NCBI GenBank assembly: GCA_023690525.1
Contig: CM043017.1
Coordinates: 95,692,023 to 95,756,022, forward strand
Reading direction: 5' to 3'
DNA: 64,000 nt
Origin: Holotrichia oblita
Lineage: Eukaryota > Arthropoda > Insecta > Coleoptera > Scarabaeidae
The notes under the pieces are model-generated. The model ran no database searches. It was not told the origin of the DNA and saw only the letters and a list, made by a program, of their open reading frames with translations. The translations under genes were made by a program, and so were the position numbers. Positions 1 through 11,959 of this stretch are shown in pieces (positions within the stretch are counted from its first letter, which is position 1; the number at the start of each line of letters is the position of its first letter).

Positions 1-179
1 AAGATTGCAGGCTGGATTCCTGTCTTTCGGTTGCCGACAAAGTATCTTTTTCCGCTATCAACGTTTCTATAATTGACCGCTGTGCCGTACTGCATATGTT
101 ACAATTTCTGGATGTGAGAAAGAGTAGAGGTCACATCATATTCCTCGTTTATTTAGTTTTGTGCTGAATCTCTTGCTTA

Positions 180-1432
180 TTCTCTAAAGGGTATTATTAT
201 ACATGGTTTTTGTAAGGGTAGATCTACCATTACAAATCTACATACTTATACCGAATATTTGTCATCTGTTTTAGATCAAGGTGGAGAGGTGGATGCTATT
301 TTGACAGACTTTAAAAAGTTTGTGATAAAGAGAATCACACTTTATTGACTTATAAATTATCTAAAATAGATTGTCATGGATATCTGCTGCGATTGATTAG
401 TTCTTAAATTAGAAATAGGTTTCAGGCTGTAGCTATTAATGGGCTTAGATCTAACTATATATAGATTGATGAGCTAGTGAGGTATCTAACATACTGTTAA
501 ATATAAAAAATAAAACCCAACTTCACTTGAATGTATTCTTTAATTGTATGGACATTTCGTTACTTACTGCGTAACATCTTCAGCATGACCGGAACTGAAT
601 TAATTTGAAATTTATTGTAACTCCAATAAATTACACTTAAATATGCACAAGCGTAAATTTATGAGATTTACTAGGAAGTGACTACCAGTTGAATTTAATT
701 ATACTCTCAGTAATAAAGCTCTGGAGAAGCTTTCTGTAGTCAAAGACCTCGGTATAGTTTTTGGTTCGAAACTCTCATTTCACGACCACATGGATTTCAT
801 TACCCATTGTGCTTTTAAAAGTTTTGGAGTTATTTGTAGAATCTCTAAGCCTTTTAAAGATCATAAACGTATTATTACCTTTTACAACACGTTTGTGGTT
901 ACTAATCTACTCTATGGCTCTGTGATCTAGAACCCTACGTATAATGTTCACATTGATAGAATTGGCATATAAGTTCGAAAATAATTTTCAGAGATATCAA
1001 ACGGATATCATAATTGGATATAACTTATTATCATTAAACTATAAAAGATTTATAGTAGATCAATATACAAGGTTGTTCATAACCATTTTGATTGCGACTT
1101 ACTCTCTCAAACGAGTTTTACTGTTCCGAGACTTGAAGCTAACATCAGTCTTTTTCGACTTTTCAACTAACCACTCATAGAACCGACATCGGTATCAATT
1201 CACCGTTTTGTAGAATGTGTAGCAACTAGTTGCGAGTAGTTTAGATATTTTTGACTTGCCTTTGTCCGCATTCAGGAGTTCAGTGATCGATCGTTTTTAC
1301 ATTTTTGTACATCTTCTTAGTTTAGTTCGGCCATGGCTGATGTTTTGTTCTATATTATACTCTATTTTGTTTTGCGTGGAAATTTCTTTGGGGCAACAGC
1401 GCTGTTAATTTCCCGAATATTTAAATAAATAA
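180..1432 (+). mobile_element. decayed CR1/Jockey-like LINE, RT region
   Basis: Broken reverse-transcriptase reading frames run along the plus strand. Near 200-330 the translation reads HGFCKGRST, then a block ending LTDFKKF, which matches the RT region around the first catalytic aspartate. Near 690-930 the thumb-like segment reads VKDLGIVFGSKLSFHDHMDF and then LLYGSVI. The catalytic YADD box between them is not recoverable. The element appears to end near the A-rich run at 1420-1432. Stops and frameshifts are frequent, so this is a dead copy. The stretch 500-600 carries a separate minus-strand hammerhead-like motif and may be a later insertion. Confidence 0.65.
546..587 (-). ncRNA. hammerhead-ribozyme-like motif
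   Basis: On the minus strand the sequence reads CATG, CTGAAGA, T, GTTAC, a 7-nt loop, GTAAC, GAAA, TGTC, CATAC. This gives the conserved CUGANGA box, a perfect 5-bp stem II, the GAAA box and a UC cleavage site, with a weak 3-bp stem I. Minimal hammerheads of this kind with a very short stem III are known from Penelope-like retroelements, where they act as dimers. Here the stem III core is AUGU, not a palindrome, and one extra U sits before stem II, so activity is doubtful. Confidence 0.45.
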
Positions 1433-3520
1433 AAAAATACCAGAAGTATTCAATGACGTTATTCTCTGTATACATTTAATTAGATTTTAGTATGGTTAGT
1501 AGTAATGGCAACAAGATATTAGTTTAGTTATTTCCAAAAAATACGGATTGGGCTAAAGACGTATACACACACGTATACATGCATAAATGCATGGAAATAT
1601 TTATTCCAAAACCACAAATTATATGTATACCTAAAATATGCCTCATATAGAAATAGCAACACTACGTAATTCTATACTGGTCTCGGCATTTTACGATCGA
1701 TAACCACACATTAACTAGCAATTAATACCTGTCGGAAACCAAAGAACCTGTTCAAAAGACCATAACGCAACATTATTAATAACTCTATACATAGATTCTA
1801 CTGTCAATTAAATCTGTTGGTGTCTTTATAATTCCTCGCTGCGAAATAATATACGAACAAAAGGAGACATTTTGAATATTTTATAAGTGGACGATGATGG
1901 ACGGTAGGAATATTTGTATTGTCATTGTAGTCATATGTCACAATGTTCCGCATACTCTAGTAGTAACCATACCGCATACTATGTAGGAATACAATAGGTG
2001 ATACAAATAGAATAAACCGATATAAAAAATAAAGTAATGTGATAATTAATATCAATCAAAAACAAAATTGTGTGCGGTAAAATAATTTAAACTGATAGCA
2101 CAGGTGCAAGAAATATGTATGGTATAACTTATTCAACAAAACAAAAACATACATAGAAATAACGTACTATGTACAAAAACTTCATCAGCTTGGAACTCTA
2201 TATATTATATTATAAAATTAACGGTGTTTATATGTTAAGGGGACGTTTCCGCGCCTAAATATTCATCATATTATTCAAACTATATTTCATCTCGCAAGTG
2301 AAACATAGATGGCTCGGAGAGTACTATATTTCTATAACATCACAAATTTCCCTTTAAATTTAATCACCTTGTTTTAATTCCGTACTATAGGTTTATTTGC
2401 TATGTATTTGGATTTACCTGAATAATCAGACTATCGGTTTATCTTTGTCAGTTGTACTGGATTAAGAAAGGTTAGAGCGAGCAATGAATACGTTGGGGTA
2501 AAAATTACATATTCGTTTTCTCGAAAGTTTACTTACTCCATAACTATAATCAGTATCAATCCGTATTATAATTGTGTTTCTACTGTTTGCTAGTTGGTTT
2601 TTCTAGTCCCGCAAAAATTCGCAAGAGATTTATTTGTTAGCATTTTTAGTCAGTACAGTATTATTATTGTTATTAGTGTAAATAAATATACCGTATATAC
2701 AGTAGTAATTTCAGGTTTGTGTATATAGCGGTGTTATATATACTTATATAAATATTTTATTCTGGGACAGCTTATCGATTTACTAAAGCTTTTGCTACCA
2801 TAAGAATTACATGCAAAGATGAGTAGTGTATGAGTTAGCACTATTATAATTTTTTTCAAGATTTGCAGAATGGGTAGAATAGCAAGAAATACGTCATTTT
2901 GCCAATGTACTCTTTATAAAAACCTTAGACTTTTGCAAATGCAGGAACGACGGGCAAAAAGTAAAATATGGTATTCAGTCCTATAGATTTTTTGAAATTT
3001 CTAGGTCTTACAGCTAATAATTAATAATGGATTAATTCAAGTTAAAAAAAGTACCTGTACCAGTTTACATATCAATAAAACATTTGTAGAACAAATATCA
3101 ATTCAATTTATTATTATATCAATAATGAAATAGTTCCTAAATTAGAAACATTTTATTAGAATTTTATATTTCCAGAAATAATTAATAAAAAGCAAGCTAT
3201 TTTATTTCTTATCCATAACTAGCTTTTTATGTAAAAATTAAGGTATTTTTATTTAACATCTTAGCCTTATTAACTTTATTACTTTCTGTAGTAATTTAAT
3301 GTGTTGCACACTGGTGAAGCATATTTAATATAATAAATTAATAAAAAACATACTTCATTGTTTTGTCTAATTTGTTAAACTGTTTGGATTGCAACTATAG
3401 TATATAAAACGATAATTTGGTAGAAATAATTTCAATTTGACTTAACACAAATTTTTTTCAAAAAAAACACGTATAATCCTAAGTAAAATGTAGACTAGTA
3501 AATAGACCTTAGATTAATAG
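1433..3520. other. AT-rich intergenic, no gene seen
   Basis: No open frame with recognisable protein similarity and no clear repeat boundary was found. The sequence is AT-rich with short homopolymer runs. Confidence 0.6.
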
Positions 3521-3990
3521 TAATTAATAATTTCTCATTACACCTCTAAAGAAGTTATAAGACTTTGTTACGATGATAATAATTGGCAATTTGGTCCAAG
3601 AGAATTGAAATGCCCGAACCAGTAATTATTCCTTTGCATTGTTGTAACAGGGACTGCCTAAAGGGAAAAATAACCAACCGTTAGGTTGTCAAAGTTTTTC
3701 AAATTTTGTTGCATTTATCAAAGTAATATATCTACCTTAATATTTATTAAATAATTAATAATTTCTCATTACACCTCTAAAGACAGGTTTTAAATTTTGT
3801 TATGGCAATTGAACATTATATTAGCTTTGTTCGATTTGGTCCCCTGCTTTATATAGTGAAATGCACGATCATGCGCCATAAAAATACCCTATTCCTTTTG
3901 CATTGTTGTAACAGCGAGTTTCGAATATCACTGCATGCGTCGTATTGTAAACGTCTAAAAGGAACAAACCTATTGTCATTTAATGAGCGC
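3521..3990. repeat. diverged tandem duplication of a ~231-bp unit
   Basis: The start TAATTAATAATTTCTCATTA with the following CACCTCTAAAGA occurs at 3521-3552 and again at 3752-3783. Further landmarks recur in the same order in both units: ATTTGGTCC, GAAATGC and CCTTTGCATTGTTGTAACAG. The units are strongly diverged between these islands. The 69-residue open frame at 3802 lies in the second unit and has no recognisable content. Confidence 0.6.
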
Positions 3991-4629
3991 CATCTGTTAC
4001 ACAATCGCTAAACTTCATGCATGTACATTTGCCTTCCGCGTCATATTATTGAGCTTTTAATAAAAAAAATACCATACATTTTTTAATTACAGTATATTTC
4101 TAGCTACTTTGTCTTTTTTATGGAACTACATGTGTATATCTAGGATATGATTAAGAGATGTCGTTAAAAAACCCTTACTTCGTCAAGTAATTTTTACTAG
4201 TTTTTTTACTACAGCTATTCTAATTTCCTTTTGTTAATCAGCAACTGCCTAATGCAGATATGGTTTTATAGAAATTATAATAATTTCGATATTCTTGCAC
4301 GTTTAGAAATCTACGGTACTCTAAAATGAGGAAAATTTAAACTTCCCGCACAACTGTGAAACGTCACCTTAACACAGTTTGTTTTCTGTATGCAGCCGTG
4401 CAACAATCGTAGTGCTGACACATTTACCCATACAACAGTTCACTTGCATAATTTTTCTCGTATATATAGTATACATATACGAGAATAATAATATTTTATC
4501 ATTAGACCACGATAGATTAGGAGTACGTGTTTATGTACAGCTAAAATTAAAATTTCATACTGGCACGATATCTTCAGAGTCAGACAAAAACAGCATTAAT
4601 ACTAGTGCATTCATAATATTTAACAGTTC
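3991..4629. other. AT-rich intergenic, no gene seen
   Basis: No recognisable coding sequence. The plus-strand open frame at 4379-4666 runs into the inverted repeat and shows no family features. Confidence 0.5.
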
Positions 4630-4862
4630 CGAAAATTCTTCACTGGATCTCTTGGTGCAGAAGTAGAACACTAAACACTTCAACCCACAAAACATCAAAA
4701 CATATTTTACTAAAAACCGACGCGTTTCGACAGCAAAGCTGTCATTATCCAGGCGATAATAAAACATTTTTATTATAGCGCGCAAGCTTTGTTGTCGAAA
4801 CGCGCCGGTTGTTAGTAAAAAGTTTTTTGATGTTTTGTGGGTTGAAGTGTTTAGTGTTAGTA
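4630..4862. repeat. inverted repeat with hammerhead-like cores
   Basis: Two copies of one repeat face each other. Arm one (about 4667-4737) and arm two (about 4785-4859) share roughly 70 bp including TGTTTTGTGGGTTGAAGTGT and the palindrome-bearing GTCGAAACGCG. They are separated by a spacer of about 45 nt, so the pair could fold into a long hairpin. A third copy lies at 33142-33285 on the plus strand and extends the match to the CTTCACTG-ATCTCTTGGTGC end seen at 4639-4660. This is a dispersed family, probably the end region of a retroelement. Confidence 0.7.
4715..4755 (-). ncRNA. hammerhead-like motif, core altered
   Basis: On the minus strand: CGCC, TGGATAA, T, GACAGC, TTT, GCTGTC, GAAA, CGCG, TC, GG. 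Stem II is a perfect 6-bp stem with a 3-nt loop, followed by the GAAA box and the self-complementary ACGCGU that in Penelope-type hammerheads forms a dimeric stem III. The catalytic box departs from CUGANGA, so it is probably inactive or only related in shape. The plus-strand partner at 4785-4810 keeps GTCGAAACGCGCC but has lost the box. Confidence 0.4.
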
Positions 4863-7084
4863 CCCAAAATACACATAATACTGTGTTTATCTCATCAAAC
4901 CAACACTCAGCCAATACACTGTTTACCAGAGGTTGTTATCAGGATCCATATAAGCTGGGAGCTATATTGACCAAGTGGTGGCGTCCAATAAGTGAATGAG
5001 GGTGGTAGTGGTTAATGTAAAATCAAAACTGTTTCATAGAATTTTATTAGATAAAGCCTGTGTTGTATACAACCAACCGTGTATTTCTTTTCAACTATTT
5101 TATTTAATGTATGAGTCCTATATACCTTTGTAATCTTACGTTTTTCACAGTTTGTCTAAATCATGTTCTGTAACTATTAACAATAGCAAGAAATTTTGCT
5201 ATTTTCAGCTTCACTTGATGTATTTACATACTGTCAAACAAGTGTACAAATATAATAACTTTTATTTTTTAAAAATGGAGAATGTTAGACTATTTTATCA
5301 TTATTTTAATGAACACTGTTTCGCAATACAAAACGTAATATACGAAAATTCATTTATTTTTACGTTTTTCAATATTTGCATTTTAACCGAATTTGCGCTG
5401 TAGAATTAGTGCGAACGCAACATTTGGAGTCCCCACTCTTAATATTCCACCGCTGATGGATGTCGTCCAATCTAATTCGGAAGGAATTAGATTTAATTCC
5501 TCTTTCTTTTTCGCTTCGGTACCGTCTGCACTTGATTGTTTTTTATTTAATTAAAATCATTTCCCTGATAAGCATCAGGTACTCTCTTGAAAATCTCGTT
5601 ACCTGCTTAATGTTAGCGTAAATTTTAAACGATATGCTGTTCCGGCAAACTAATACTAGGTCCCGTTTAAAATGGGATTTTAAAGTTAATAAGAATCTAA
5701 ATTATTCCTAATGGATGCATGTTATTGAGCTTATTTCAACTTTGGCACGTGGAATATCTTTAATACGGCGAAAACTGTTGATTTGAAAATTTATTTAGAA
5801 GGTAAAATTTGTGTTTAATATAATATATTTTTAATTACATGGTTACATACTGGAGAAAGTTTAATTTCTAATACTTTTCAATTTTCTGTAGAAACTGCGT
5901 ATTTAAAAAAGCGTTCGTAACGAGTAATAAAATCTATCTAAAATAATCGTATTTCATTTGCCAGCTATTATTTCGGTAAACTAAATGCATAAATATGTTT
6001 ATATAACCAACACGTTTTTCTTTTTAAATTTGGCGTTTGGCTCTGAAAATTATAGACTCATCCATAGATAACTCAAACAAAAACTACAAATTAAAAAATT
6101 CAGTAGAAGTAGAGTTTGAGTAGAAAGACTCGCTATCACTGCTTTCTGCCCATTAGTATTAATCCGATTAATATCACTGCATCCGTATGTGAAACAATTA
6201 AAAAATAATGTCTACAGCATTATGAACATTATTTTACAGAAATAAATTATATTTAAATAAAAGGTATGCAGATTTTATATACATTATACATATTAAGAGA
6301 CTAAAATCTACCCAGGTCTTATATTGTGGCCACAAATTGAAATTATATAGAACTATACAGACTGTTCCACAAGCAAACGATGAACCAAAGTTATTTTCTT
6401 TAATGACACATCGTGTACATATTGGTAACATTTTAGATTGCTCAAATTCTTTTCTTCAAAAAAAGGTATAAGTAATTAGTAGTCTAGAATTTATTATTAA
6501 ACATGGCATATGCTTACCACAACCAATGCATGAGATATTTCGAGCGTTAGCGGGTTTTCGTGCGGTCGAAGAATAACAACCTTAAATTGCAAAATTAGTA
6601 TGCAATAATGTCGTATATAAATATGCCACGCTCGGTGAGCTCACTTAACTGTCCAATGGTGAATACAGTGCGTAACATTGTTTCTTGTAATTTAAATTAA
6701 ATGTGAAATTTCATGCGTAAGACGCTGGCATGTGTAGCGAATTGACCAAGTTTCTTTATAATTTTTCAGTATAGGTTACTTAGAATTTTGGAAAATGCTT
6801 CTGGTTCTACTGCGTTTTATTACCTTGATAACATAGTAGGCCCACATTTTTGTCATCATATAAATATAGAAGTTCCGTTAAAGAGAAAGCGACGATATCC
6901 TTGTTTGTGTAAAAATGAATCACCTTACATAACAATACGATTGAGATGAAATATAATAACAAAATGAAAATACCATTAATAAAAATGTTTTTAAGAAACA
7001 CTAGCACTTGTTGACCAATTAAATGTTACAAAGTGCGTTTAAAGAAGTAAGGCTTTCCAATAACAAAAAGTCGTGCGTAACTTA
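4863..7084. other. AT-rich intergenic, no gene seen
   Basis: Short open frames at 5152-5403, 6234-6431 and 6807-7007 have AT-rich composition, no motif and no supporting context. I regard them as chance frames. Confidence 0.55.
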
Positions 7085-7345
7085 CGCTCAATTTTAATCT
7101 AAGTTTGTCGAAAAACAAAATGTGTCTCCACTCGGCAACTCACCGATGTCTTCGAGTCAGTGGAATCAGCTGCAACACACGGTGCGCAAGCCAGTCCACT
7201 CTCTAGCAAACGCCCACTCACAGTACATCTAGTGAGTGCGCCTTCCCTTCCTGCTGGCCAAGCAGCTCCAAGTTGCCTTGAGAAGGACATACGCGACGCG
7301 ATAATACGGAACACAATTGCGCGGTCTTTGCCCCGCTTTAAAAAG
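7085..7345 (-). promoter_or_regulatory. GC-rich island, possible host first exon
   Basis: This segment is much richer in G, C and CpG than its surroundings. On the minus strand a good 5' splice-site sequence, ATCG then GTGAGT, falls with its GT at 7143-7142. A noncoding or short-coding first exon of a gene reading leftward is therefore possible. The open frames here (71 residues minus, 70 residues plus) carry no recognisable domain. No downstream exon could be identified, so this could equally be a GC-rich repeat. Confidence 0.3.
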
Positions 7346-9060
7346 ATTACTAAAAATATCTTGAAGTATTAGTTGAATGGATTCAGTATGGCTTTTCTTG
7401 AAACTTGGCCCACCCAAATGATTTGTGCACCTACACCTATATATGCACATATATCAATTTGACAAAATTACAACCTTCTTTGCCTTCCTTCCTTAAGTGA
7501 TATGGGAAATGTCGAAAACATTAACAATTATTCATTTTTGATAATTATTTTATCTACTATCCTTCATATAAAACTTTAATTTTAGCAATTAGAACTACCA
7601 TGTACCTTTCACTAATCCTATATAGATACATTTTCTGTACAGAAAACATGTTTGAGGAAAGAAAAAGCTTCTTAACTAGAAGAACAATCAATTTAATGGA
7701 TTACTACTACACAAGAATATACTTTGCATTAGAAGTAAACCTAATAAACTTTTTGTAAATAAAATCTGTTTTAGTAAAAATAAAAGAAGTAAAGAAAAGG
7801 AACAAACAACAAAAAATTAATTGACAGCATTTTGTGGGTATACAAGAAATTGCTAGTCATTTTTACGCAATCGATACAATGCCAGCAATGCATAATTTTT
7901 GAGTCTATTCGATATAAATATACCATAATGTCGGTACATTACTTTAGTGATGTAATAGTTTCAAGAAATAGCACAGTGAATTTTCTTTGCAAACGCAAAA
8001 CTGTATACAGGAAAAAGACCTTCTAATTTATGATTTAACTTTTGACGCACACTGTAGGTATATGAAAATATAGCACATTAATATTATTCTATGACTAATA
8101 ATTGGCAGACATTCGCTAGCCAAAAATATAATTAGTATTGAATTTATTACTATATGAAGTCGAAGTGGTATAAATTACGATTTGGTTATCTTTCAAATAA
8201 TGCAGATTCTATCATGAAGTTAAAAATAAGAACATAAATATTATAGTTAAAAAAATCTATCTGAAGATCTAGAAATTGCAAATTTCTTTATTTTTAACTT
8301 TTTATTTAACATATTAAAGAATGTATAATGTTCACTGTTGATATCTTACTACGCTCTTAATTCTACAGAATTTAGATAAAATGTAATGAATAAATTTCTA
8401 TTTAAGACTAATTTACTTCAAACGTTGCACTAAAACTGCTACTTTAGAACAACATTTTGAAATATCTTGCACTGATATTGTGTAGGTAGTTGGCGCTGAA
8501 GTAAATTAGTGAAATATTATCTATTTATGCACATAATCGGTGAAGTTTTGACGTCCACTCACCGTAAATGTCCGTTTCCACTACCGATATAGTAAAATTC
8601 GAAATTCATTACATCTGCTACAGAGAGCAAACATATACATAATAATGCAGGTCTTTTTATATCTAAACGTACACTCTAAATTGCTTGTTCGTAGTACTAA
8701 TTCTGTTCTCCAAAATCGGTTGCAATATATTCAGGATTCTTTGTGAATAATCTTATCCTTGGTCAATGTATACAGTTCTGCCATTAAATTAGTTCCATTA
8801 TGAGATGCTCGACCTGAGTCAAGTGTGCCGTTTCGAAGTAAGGCACGCAGCAAAATTTCTATAGTGCCGTACGAACTTTTGAGCAGAATATTTGGTTTTT
8901 CTAATCTCTTCGGAAAATTATACATCGATGCTAGTGCTAAATACATAAAAAAGTTATCATTTTTTTTAAACTTAGTAATGAGTTTATCCTTTATTCAAAC
9001 CGACTCCAAACATGCTGGTCTTCATACTGTCTATCAATTTGATCAATGTTGAAATAGGAA
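7346..9060. other. AT-rich intergenic, no gene seen
   Basis: No recognisable coding sequence. The segment 8700-9060 directly follows the Tc1 remnant on its 3' side and may be its decayed flank, but no terminal inverted repeat was found. Confidence 0.5.
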
Positions 9061-9062
9061 TA

Positions 9063-9700
9063 TCATTCCAACACCACATTACTGTAGATTTTACTTCTTT
9101 GGGCGCTATCGTATGATCGTATAGTAGCCAATATTCCCCAAAGATTTTGGATGGGGTTCATATCTGACGAGCGAGTAGGCCATTGTAATAACTTGATATC
9201 ATTCTGTTGAAACCACTTCTTCACTTCTCTGGATTTATAGATAGCTGCATTGTCTTGCTGAAATATCCAGTCTTGCGTCCGCATCTGTTTACCAAAGTCT
9301 ACGGAGAAGTTCTATATAAGAATTAGGTTTTATTCGCGCAACCCTTGTATGATTAATTTCTAAATCATACAAGGGATTTATTGTTATGGGTAAAAGCCCC
9401 CACACCATTATACGACACCCACCAAAATTTCGGGTCATCACAACTTCAATGTTCTTGCGTGAATTGTGCCAATAATATTTGAAATCAGGCCGTCGAAGAT
9501 AAATTTTTCTCTTCCGAAAATATGATGTTGTTCCACTTATTATTCCTTCTCACACATGATTTCACAAATTCCAGTTTTGCCTGTCTCTTTATGAATGTAT
9601 ATGAGTTTACCAAAACATACATACTGTAAAAGTCTAGTGTTAAAGGAATGATGACAATATTAAATACGGCAATTAGTAGCAAATATTCCTACAATACTTC
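9063..9700 (-). pseudogene. Tc1-like transposase, C-terminal part, dead
   Basis: The minus strand encodes a DD34E-type catalytic domain in two frames. The upstream piece reads WNNIIFSEEKN, then in another frame DFKYYWHNSRKNIEVVMTRN and FGGCRIMVWG. The downstream piece (9284-9063) reads WIFQQDNAAIYKSREVKKWF and then SSDMNPIQNLWG. There are 34 residues between the second and third catalytic positions, as in Tc1. The first acidic residue is E instead of the usual D (FSEE), the second D is kept (QQDN), and the third E is Q (NPIQNLW). With frameshifts and no visible N-terminal DNA-binding domain it cannot work. Confidence 0.8.
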
Positions 9701-10539
9701 AGACACGTTGTTGTACTAAAAAATAGGATTAGACATTTTTTCGGTGTACACTGTGTTGATGGAGATGCTTTTGACGTTGCGTGTGTCTTTTGCTTTTTTT
9801 TTCTTTTTTATAATAATCTATGATTAATATTTTTTATGGGAACAGAACCTTCTGTATTTAAATTATTGTAGGTCTAATTTAACTACATTGGTATAGTTTA
9901 CAGTAATCTAGTTCACTTTGCATTTTACAGCAATGACTAATAGGTACAGTAATACATAAAATTGATACGTCATTCGTACGTCTCTCTTTGTGATGGATAC
10001 TTTTGCGTGATGATGGAGATGCTACTTGAAAACAAATTCCTTTACTTTTGTTCATGTATGATATTGAGGTCTGCAACTGCAGCAGGATCTAGTATAGTCA
10101 GTTTTTGGCGTGACGAAAACACATTTAGGGCGGTTGTCATACATATACACGCAGAGTAGTGGTATTTGCACCTTCATATAAGGCAATATCACAGCTTGGA
10201 GTATATGGACAAGCAATTAAGTGCATTGAAGTTGAAAGTTAAACTTCTTTTACTATTTTGAGTTCTTTGGTAATGTCATACCCTGTAGATCCCATCTTAT
10301 TGTAGAAATCGGACATTTTCCTATTATTTTATTGCATGTAGTAAAATACAACTATTAGTTACAAATAGTTACAGTGCAGCGGAGATATACAATGTAAATA
10401 GATCAGATCTTGATTTGTACAGCAAATGAGTAATTCTCAGTGACAGAAAGAATTTCTAAAACACATCTAATAATTTGCTTTAGCATCTGCCTCCATAAGA
10501 TACAACAACAAGATGTAAATAGTACAATATCTAAACTAA
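9701..10539. other. no gene seen
   Basis: Two short opposing open frames at 9879-10159 have no recognisable content. The N-terminal part of the Tc1 transposase could not be traced here. Confidence 0.45.
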
Positions 10540-10940
10540 AGGATATGCAGAAAAGTCGATGAAATTGAGCAGTATACTCGAAGAAATAGCTTACGAATCT
10601 TTGGTATTCGGGAAAGTGAAAATGGAAATGTTACCCATAAAATAATTGACATATGTCGGTACATATGTAAAAAAATTAAACGTCATAATTGCGGAAGAAA
10701 TGATTAATTGCTGCACAGTCTACTGTCAAAAGAAGGTAAAACAAAGCCAATCATCGTCAAATTCTGTAGTAGAACTATCAGGAGCAGTATATATAATAAT
10801 AAAAAGAAGATGAAACGTTAAAAAACTAAAATCAGAGATGTCTTAACCGCAGGCAGAGATTATTACAACTTAAAGAAGTACAAAGCAAATGCGACAACAA
10901 CCGTATCTGGACCAATAATGGAATAATTTATCGTAAGTTT
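10540..10940 (+). pseudogene. LINE ORF1 remnant (coiled-coil/RRM-type)
   Basis: The plus strand reads KVDEIEQYTRRNSLRIFGIR followed by ESENGN, a pattern typical of the end of the coiled coil and start of the RNA-binding part of ORF1 proteins in L1/Jockey-type LINEs. Further on, TKIRDVLTAGRDYYNLKKYK and then WTNNGIIYRKF match the C-terminal part of such proteins. Frameshifts and stops interrupt it. The ORF2 remnant beginning near 11960 on the same strand may belong to the same element, with the foldback repeat at 11359-11711 inserted between. Confidence 0.6.
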
Positions 10941-11358
10941 AAGAAAAAGATTTTCAAAATCAAATCATTTTTCTATTTATCATTACTTAACGAAAAATAT
11001 TCACATTTCGTATTGAATTTTTATTAGGCCGGCCAGTGCTTATTTCTTGCGAGTCGAAAAGAAATACCCACTTCTTTTCCTGATATTTTACGGTCTGTTT
11101 ATCCTGTAACAGCTGGTAATTGAATTAAATATACATTATTATAATATTTAATCTTACAAGCTTAGAAGAATTTTCTATTTAAAGAAGTTACTTATTTTTT
11201 CCATATACAGGATGGTCCATTTAAAGTGTAACACTGTAATATCTTCGAAACAATTAGTGTTATTAAGAAAAGTGTTAGACAAAAGTTTAACTATATGAAG
11301 GGGCTCATCCGATGGCGCTACTATTGTCACTATAAAGAAAGACACAAAGGTCATAGCC

Positions 11359-11711
11359 AGGTCAACTCTTTTGTTTTTCAAATAGCATATGGTATATTTT
11401 ATCAAATTCTAAAAGAGCAATAAGTTGTGAATAGAAAAATAGTAAACCACATATGACTTCAAATTAATATTAATCGAGATATTTCGAAAAAATGAGGACA
11501 TAATAAAAGTCTTTCTACTTTTACATTTAACAAACAAATAAAAAACATTTGCTGCGCTGACTTTTATTATGTCCTAATTTTTTCGAAATATATCGATTAA
11601 TATTAATTTGAAGTCATATGTCGTTCACTATTTTTCTATTCACAACTTATTGGTCTTTTAGAATTTGATTAAAAAAAAACCATATGCTATTTGAAAAAAA
11701 AGAGTTGACCT
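11359..11711. repeat. foldback element with ~150-bp inverted arms
   Basis: Arm one is 11359-11511 and arm two is 11559-11711, with a 47-nt loop. The arms begin AGGTCAACTCTTTT and end CATAATAAAAGTC and match nearly base for base apart from a few substitutions and T-run length changes. The flank at 11212-11240 (CAGGATGGTCCATTTAAAGT) resembles ends of miniature mariner-type elements, so the whole element may be longer. No coding sequence is present. Confidence 0.8.
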
Positions 11712-11959
11712 AGATTATGAAATACATACATTTTATAATCTAATATGATTTATTTGTTATTAATATTTTAAATTTACTGTAGTACTTAACACATTTATTT
11801 ATACCTATGTATATTTACTTGTCATTATTTTGATTGTATCCTTATACAACGTAATTAATATTAAATCAATATCCTTTTTGTCACATTTAGGCATTTGCGA
11901 GGTTGGTTTAATTATTTATTTGCATATTGAAGTATGTATATAGAAATAATCTTAATTGT

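Noticed and set aside
4379..4914. Opposed open frames of 95 and 119 residues
   Set aside because: Both run across the palindromic repeat, and the frames follow the repeat rather than any protein pattern.
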